Assembly (NCBI GenBank): GCA_965153455.1
Contig: OZ234493.1
Location: 36,136,213-36,200,212, forward strand
Direction of reading: 5' to 3'
Length of the DNA stretch: 64,000 bases
Origin: Sphagnum compactum
Taxonomy: Eukaryota; Bryophyta; Sphagnopsida; Sphagnales
Shown here: piece after piece, positions 58,561 through 64,000 of the stretch
Numbering within the stretch: the first letter of the stretch is position 1
Layout of the letters: every line of letters begins with the position of its first letter
Program-made: the position numbers and the translations under genes
Notes under the pieces: generated by a model
What the model was told of the DNA's origin: nothing
The model's input: the letters and a program-made list of their open reading frames with translations, nothing else
Database searches by the model: none

Positions 58561-59659
58561 GATATGAAGGGTTCTTTCCTTTCTTTCCATGACTATGCCT
58601 TGGGGTCAATTTTCAAAGTCCCCACCTTGCCATAAAATAGTAAAAAACACACCTTTCTTGAACATGTGATGATTTTCACCATTTTAATTTGTGCCATGAC
58701 CCTTTCAATGCAACTTATATTCCTTCTTGCATTTATTTTTATGTTTTTAGAAAGTGTAAATGTTTTGAACTATGCCCCAACTTAGTACAAGTTCACCTCT
58801 ATTGGGATGTTCAACCATTGTGCAACCACGCCACATTTAGGACTAAAAGTGGGGCTAGTGTGGCATATTAAACAAGGAATAAGAATAGAAGTACATTAAA
58901 GGGGGACCATTTTGAGCAAAATGGTGATGTATAACAAATATGATAATGTATAATGAACTTTTTCCTAGTGGCATCTTTTTTGCAATCCTAAATTCAAGTT
59001 AAAAGCTTTTGGAATGTGCATGACAACTTTTTGTAACTCAAAGTTCATTTTAATACAAAATTAACCTTGATCCAATGGTCCAATCAAGAGGATTTGGTAC
59101 ATTGAATGCACACATAATATATAATGTGAAGTTTTTTTAATGGTTATAAGGTGTCATGTTGGGTGAGATGTTCCATTAACAAGGGAAAACAAAATGCAAA
59201 ACAATAACCTTGCCCAACTTAAGGATGTTTTCCTCTTTCATTATTGATGTTTTTTATGAAAACAATTAGTAACAAAGTTTTTATGCCATATGGACATTAA
59301 AAAATCACATTTAATGATCAAAATGTTTTAGCAAATGTAACATTTTTTCCAATTTTTTTTGGATTTCCTATTCTTATATCATTGTCATTCTTCACCCAAA
59401 TTTTCATGCGAAAAAACACCTATAGCTTCACTTTTGAAGTATATTTTTAATTTTTCTTATTTTGCGATGGGTACTAATTTGGTCAAAATATGTTCACCAC
59501 ATAAAAATCTTCATGGGGTGCAAATGGGATATCAAGAACAAAACTTACTTGCTCGGGTGATTGTTTAATCTAGAATATTTTCAAAAATGTCTTAGGACTA
59601 TTCCATTTGAAAGTTGAAAAAAATTCAAATTTGACCCAAAATGTTATAATATAATATTT

Positions 59660-59714
<55 letters not shown>

Positions 59715-60080
59715 CCTCCTTCAAAATATGTCATGTTTAAATACTTTTTCATAAAATGAAAGTCAAATTTATAGTTTTTACAATGTTTAATGAGTGATTT
59801 TGAATGACTTGCAACATTAGTACAAATTTTGACATAAAACATGAAAAATTTAGCATTGGTTTAAATTATTAAGTGTCATGTTAATGTGATTGCACTTTCA
59901 TCTTTTGTTGATTTTTTTTGAAAATTTGATGAAATCCAGTTCCAAAATTTTCAAATCTACTTAAAGTTCACAATATTGTCATCAAGTTTGGTGTACACAT
60001 CTTGTCAAAATTTTGAAATGCATAAAAATTGTACATTGTAACTACAATTTTGGGGGATTATAATGTGTTTTCACCCATAA
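58560..60080. other. AT-rich DNA between LINE remnants
   Basis: Contains the GT/AT microsatellite at 59,661-59,713. No coding similarity was recognised, and the 69-codon stretch 59,359-59,568 is unassigned. It may be an insertion that split the LINE. Confidence 0.45.
59661..59713. repeat. (GT)9(AT)17 compound microsatellite
   Basis: A GT run (59,661-59,678) passes directly into an AT run (59,679-59,713), both uninterrupted. Confidence 0.95.
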
Positions 60081-61330
60081 TTTCATTCCCTTTTCTATAA
60101 ACCCCTTCACGTTCCCTTACCAATTAGTGGCCGTCCTATGCCCTTAATAGGATCCCCCAACTCTGTTATGTCTTAAAGACAATCCTTTTGATACCCTATT
60201 TCTTTTTTCCAAAGACAACACAAACTTGTTTTAAATCTTTGAACTATAGTAACAAACCTACTTTCAATAGCCTCCCAAACATTTGCAATGGCAATCTACC
60301 TCAAGGAATGTAATTTGATAACTTTCCTTTTGAGAAACCCTTTGTCCTCCTTGTTCAACCAAAAGTTGATAACTAGTGTTTTTTCTATCATTTTTGGATA
60401 GTTAAACCTTAGTTCTTTCACCATCCTATCCCATGCCCTCATTGTTTAATTCCATATGATTGATCCAAAGGCTCTTTTGTGGTTTGCTTGTATACACCAT
60501 TCAAGGCCAAGGGCCTATTTTCCTCATTTATGAAGTTGAAAGCTCCAAGTAGTTTGAACCTTATAAGCTTTTACAAGTTAGGGTCTATTGGCTCAAATGC
60601 ATGTACAACCCACTTGGAGAGAAGAACAATTATGACCTCTACTAAGTCCACTAAACATATACCACCATCGACACTCATTTTCTCACAACACTAATTTTAG
60701 GCTATTCAACACTTGCAATTAGGTGTTGAACCAACCCAAAGATAGTTCTTCAAAAGTCGAAATTCTTTTTGAAATCCCTTTGTTAGTTCTTCCCCACACA
60801 TTGACAAAGTGTTAAAAGTAGAAAGGAGGCTATTATTGACCATTGCTTTCCTTCCTACTAGTTGATAATTTTACCATTAACCAATAGGTTAGTTTTGTTG
60901 GACCTTTTCCAACAAGAATTTGTGTACCTCTACTAAATCTAGGGAAAGACCAAAAGGTGTCATGAGAGCTTAAAAATGGCTTCAATTAGTCAGTCCACAT
61001 CCAACCAAATGTCATAGTCCATGCAAGTTAGTTTTTATGTTTACCCCTTGACTAAAATGCATTTTATTTAGATTGATTAATTTGAAGACCTAAGGTGTAA
61101 TTGAAGAACTTTAATACATGTTTAGTCACATCACACCCACTTGGGACGCTTTTATGATAAAGTTGGTATCATCAACATATTGTGTTATCACTTGTTGCTT
61201 CATTAATTTATGAAATTGTACCCCTTGAATTCTATTAATCTTGAAATCTTCATGGATCATCGCATTAAGAGCTTCCCCTACTAGGATTTGAAGGGTTTAT
61301 TTTGAGGTTAATAAGTTGAATGGGGAAAAT
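60080..61330 (-). mobile_element. L1-type LINE reverse transcriptase remnant
   Basis: On the minus strand, the frame near 61,290-61,130 reads GEALNAMIHEDFKINRIQGV followed by the catalytic QYVDDTNFIIKAS (YVDD codons 61,168-61,179) and a GLQINQSK segment. That is the plant LINE order 'EALS...I..A...G.I.GV ... FADD ... GL.INW.KS'. Further on are FLWVGS (about 60,740), a GGICLVDL block and ALLCKW-like LLSKWVVHAFEP (about 60,590-60,630), typical of the region after the polymerase. The endonuclease and N-terminus are missing or beyond recognition right of 61,330. Stops and frameshifts make it inactive. Confidence 0.75.
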
Positions 61331-63050
61331 AATAACTTCTAATTTCTCCTTAAATGCCTATAAGGCCATATATCGCTAGAAATTTAAATAGGCTTGGGTG
61401 ATCAATGCAAGGTATGGTGCCTCACTTTTGGAGTCAAAATAATAATTTTTGCAAGGTGATTTGTGTTTAAATGGTCATGGTGAATAATTTAATTTTAATT
61501 GCATCAAATGATGACCATTCTAAACTAACAACTTGATTATGAAGACATTTGAACAATTTGTTTTGAAAATAATGCATTCATGATGAGTAGTGGACTTTTG
61601 AAACAAAAAATATGCATTGATCAATTGATTGGATTGTTAAAAAATCAAGAATTCATATTGAATTCCATTCCAAATTGTTTATAGTGACTAAACATGGGTA
61701 AAAGAATGAAATCATGAAGGTAAATGTGAAATAATGTTCATGTAATTTGGTGCTTGTAAAAAACCCTCCCATGTTGGGCAAAAATTACCCAATTACCAAC
61801 ACTTGGTCCATTTCTATCCGACAAACAAGATTGGCATAAAACCCACGTACTACTACAAGGGGCTAAGCTCATAAACTTACCATGTCATGGGGTCTAGCTT
61901 TCAAAACCCTCATCACTTGTGTGAAAAATGGTTGTATGGGATTTTTTTGGTGACAAAACCCCCTTTCAATTTACATGGATGTGCTCAGTCAGCACACAAT
62001 TCAAATTTTTTTCTTGTGCAACCAATTCAAACATAATAATTTAAAAACACTTGAATGTGTGCTTAGACAAGTGTATGCAATGTCTAGTGGCTCATTTTAG
62101 GCAAACACAACATTCACAAGAGTCACAAGCAAGTTGTTATAAATGATCCATATGGATATGGTTTTTAATTTAAGATTAAAATTGTGATCTTTGACTACTA
62201 AAGTTTTAGTCCCTTATGAAATCTCTTAATACTAAGTCAAAACTCATATCAAAAAATGTTAATGTTAGCTAGTATGGTAAAATCACTTTGAAAATTCAAA
62301 AAGAAAACCCATAAAGTCCATAAGAATAAAAGCTTATTTAGATATTTCAATTATGTACCTATTGGGCACACAAAATTTGACAAAAAAAAGGTCATATTTG
62401 GTTTGATATAATCCCGCATGAATTGAAATATAAACATAAGATAATTAAAATGTAACCTTTGTTATGAGGTTCGATTGCATGGGTAGTGCTTCATTGGTTT
62501 TTTGGTAACTTTAAGCAAAAGTTCCCTTTCTTTAGATTGGTGCATTCTAGATGCATAATCTTGATCATATGTTTATCAAACACTTTGAAATTTTTATAAC
62601 TTGTTTTTTATACCTTTTTTTCAAATCTAATTATGCATTTCCCTTGTTTCTTGATATGTGCAAGGATCCATGAATAAATATGTTTCGGAGTATTTTGGTA
62701 ATGAAAATGATTTCCCAAGGGCTTAAGCTTTTAGGGGTTACAATCCTATCATCTTTTGATGACAACTTGTAATGACCTTATTAAACATATGAGGTAAGCT
62801 CATGAATTGCCTAGTCATAATTCTTGCACAATATAAGGTGTCTTCCATATACATTAAACCAAATATGACAAAATTTTAAGAATATGGTATTGCCATCACA
62901 AAGGGGCATTTTCAAAATAAATGTTCACTCAATGTGGAGCTGAAAGGGTGTTTATTTCAAAAATGTTTTGCTTCAAGTGTGCTACATGATATAAAACACT
63001 AGCAAACCCATGTATTTTTCAAATTTTTCTTCATGATGAACATTAAGTAT
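61330..63050. other. AT-rich anonymous DNA
   Basis: No recognisable coding, RNA or repeat feature. The 5' part of the LINE could be hidden here in decayed form. Confidence 0.5.
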
Positions 63051-63055
63051 CATAA

Positions 63056-63402
63056 GAACCTTATGATGTTTATAAGCAATTGGTTTTTGATGTACCCATA
63101 GGTACCAAAAGAGATTGTTATGATCGTTATTGTATTCGTATCGAAGAGATGCGACAAAGTATTCAAATCATTATGCAATGTCTTAATCAAATGCCTAGTG
63201 GCATGATTAAGCCGATGATCGTAAGTTATGTCCTCCGTCACGATCCCAAATGAAACAATCCATGGAATCTTTAATTCACCATTTTAAACTTTATATAGAA
63301 GGTTTTTCTATACCAACTTCTTCTACATATACCGCAATAGAAGCACCTAAAGGAGAATTTGGTGTGTTTTTAGTCAGTAATGGAACCAATCATCAGAAAT
63401 AA
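63056..63402 (+). pseudogene. nad7: Nuclear copy of mitochondrial nad7 (NADH dehydrogenase subunit 7), fragment
   Basis: The plus strand encodes an internal-to-C-terminal stretch of the 49-kDa complex I subunit. It runs [40 protein letters not shown] and [11 protein letters not shown] (codons 63,059-63,210). After a missing base it continues [40 protein letters not shown] and [20 protein letters not shown] (63,211-63,390). This is roughly residues 240-350 of a protein of about 394. One single-base deletion at about 63,210 breaks the frame, and similarity ends near 63,402 before the conserved RKIRAPGF part. No start, stop, promoter or targeting sequence is attached, so it is a transferred organelle DNA fragment (NUMT). 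No group II intron interrupts it. Confidence 0.85.
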
Positions 63403-64000
63403 AAATTGTGAGGTGTTTAAAAAAATGAAACACATGCCCCTTTCATAAAGTGTAAATTCCAATTGATAACATCCCTTTAAATACATGATAAATTTTATGT
63501 TAATGTTTTATAGTTCTTGAATATTTAAACCATGTGGACATGGCAACCTAACTATAAGGGTAAAATAATCACTATCAAACAACTTTTTTTTTTAATGAAA
63601 TTTCCCCTGTCAACAAATTTAAGTACGAGAAAATGTGAAAGTATGGTTTTTGGGCTTTTCAATTAATAGATTTCTTATATTGTATTAAGGGTCATATTTC
63701 CATTTTAATTTCCAATAGGTGGCCAATGATGTAGAAAGAGGTTTAAATTTCATAAAATTCCATATCTTAATAATAACCAAGTCTAATCAAATCTTTTGAT
63801 TGACAATTGCTACTTCAAATACACCACATGATACACACATGTGGTATATATATGTTCTTTCATTACACATTGTCCAATATTTATTGTGAATCGATGGGGG
63901 AGGAATATGTTTTAAACATTAAATTAAATGTGTTATTCAATGATAATTTTCCATTAAACATAGTGAGTCGTTGGAATTGTTCAAAGATCATTTCCAATAG
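63403..64000. other. AT-rich anonymous DNA
   Basis: No recognisable feature was found. A run of nine or ten T at about 63,584 and ordinary AT-rich sequence continue to the window end. Confidence 0.5.

Noticed and set aside
63056-63402. Window being mitochondrial DNA
   Set aside because: Only one short, frame-broken organelle fragment is present, amid decayed LINE, MULE and gypsy remnants and long TA microsatellites, as expected of nuclear DNA.

Overview
The window reads as nuclear DNA of a land plant (streptophyte) with a large, repeat-laden genome. By eye it is strongly AT-rich and poor in CpG. Most recognisable coding matter is decayed transposable-element DNA of plant-type families: Ty3/gypsy with an FVDD reverse transcriptase and an HxNxDAL-like RNase H end, an L1-type LINE, and a MULE transposase. 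There is also a 5S rRNA-like insert, plant telomere-type TTTAGGG words, and a fragment of mitochondrial nad7. No bacterial gene organisation is present. I cannot name the species. A bryophyte, fern or gymnosperm would all fit, and the 5S and nad7 pieces are the best handles for placing it.

Layout. 1-5,080: tail of a minus-strand Ty3/gypsy element (LTR edge, polypurine tract, a long downstream coiled-coil reading frame, integrase C-terminus). 5,100-7,380: gene-free AT-rich DNA. 7,383-10,640: an AT-rich block bounded by about 150-bp inverted repeats, probably a non-autonomous DNA transposon. 10,640-13,600: mostly anonymous, with a perfect 60-bp duplication. 13,712-13,859: a 5S rRNA-like insert bounded by 13-bp direct repeats. 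13,870-16,870: a gene-like but stop-riddled block with a 5'UTR-like CpG-containing start and nested tandem duplications. 16,870-22,900: anonymous DNA, including a 1.2-kb GGTTAA/CCTAGG satellite-like array. 22,950-25,730: exon-like and promoter-like islands. 27,200-30,660: TACC repeats, a 0.4-kb tandem duplication, a MULE transposase remnant, a tRNA-derived SINE-like piece and an LTR-like edge. 32,000-34,830: low-repeat sequence with short tandem pairs. 38,400-40,080 and 51,380-52,440: two copies of one dispersed repeat, the first interrupted by a 673-bp MITE whose empty site survives in the second. 40,490-42,720: minus-strand gypsy protease, reverse transcriptase and RNase H. 42,870-44,800: an unusually CpG-retaining segment with GGGACTCC palindromes and an intact 118-codon reading frame. 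46,100-50,450: further minus-strand LTR-element remnants. 53,500-56,950: microsatellites and degenerate repeats. 57,800-61,330: a near-perfect 34-bp hairpin followed by LINE remnants. 63,056-63,400: a nuclear copy of mitochondrial nad7.

No intact operon-like or multi-gene system is visible. The only uninterrupted frame with gene-like base composition is the 118-codon one at 44,254-44,610, and its status is uncertain because the opposite strand is also open. The window records successive layers of insertion and cytosine-deamination decay. The most informative observations are structural: the 5S insertion with target duplication, the MITE with its empty-site paralogue, the long-TIR element, the hairpin, and the CpG-retaining island. 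I did not find a convincing new functional system.
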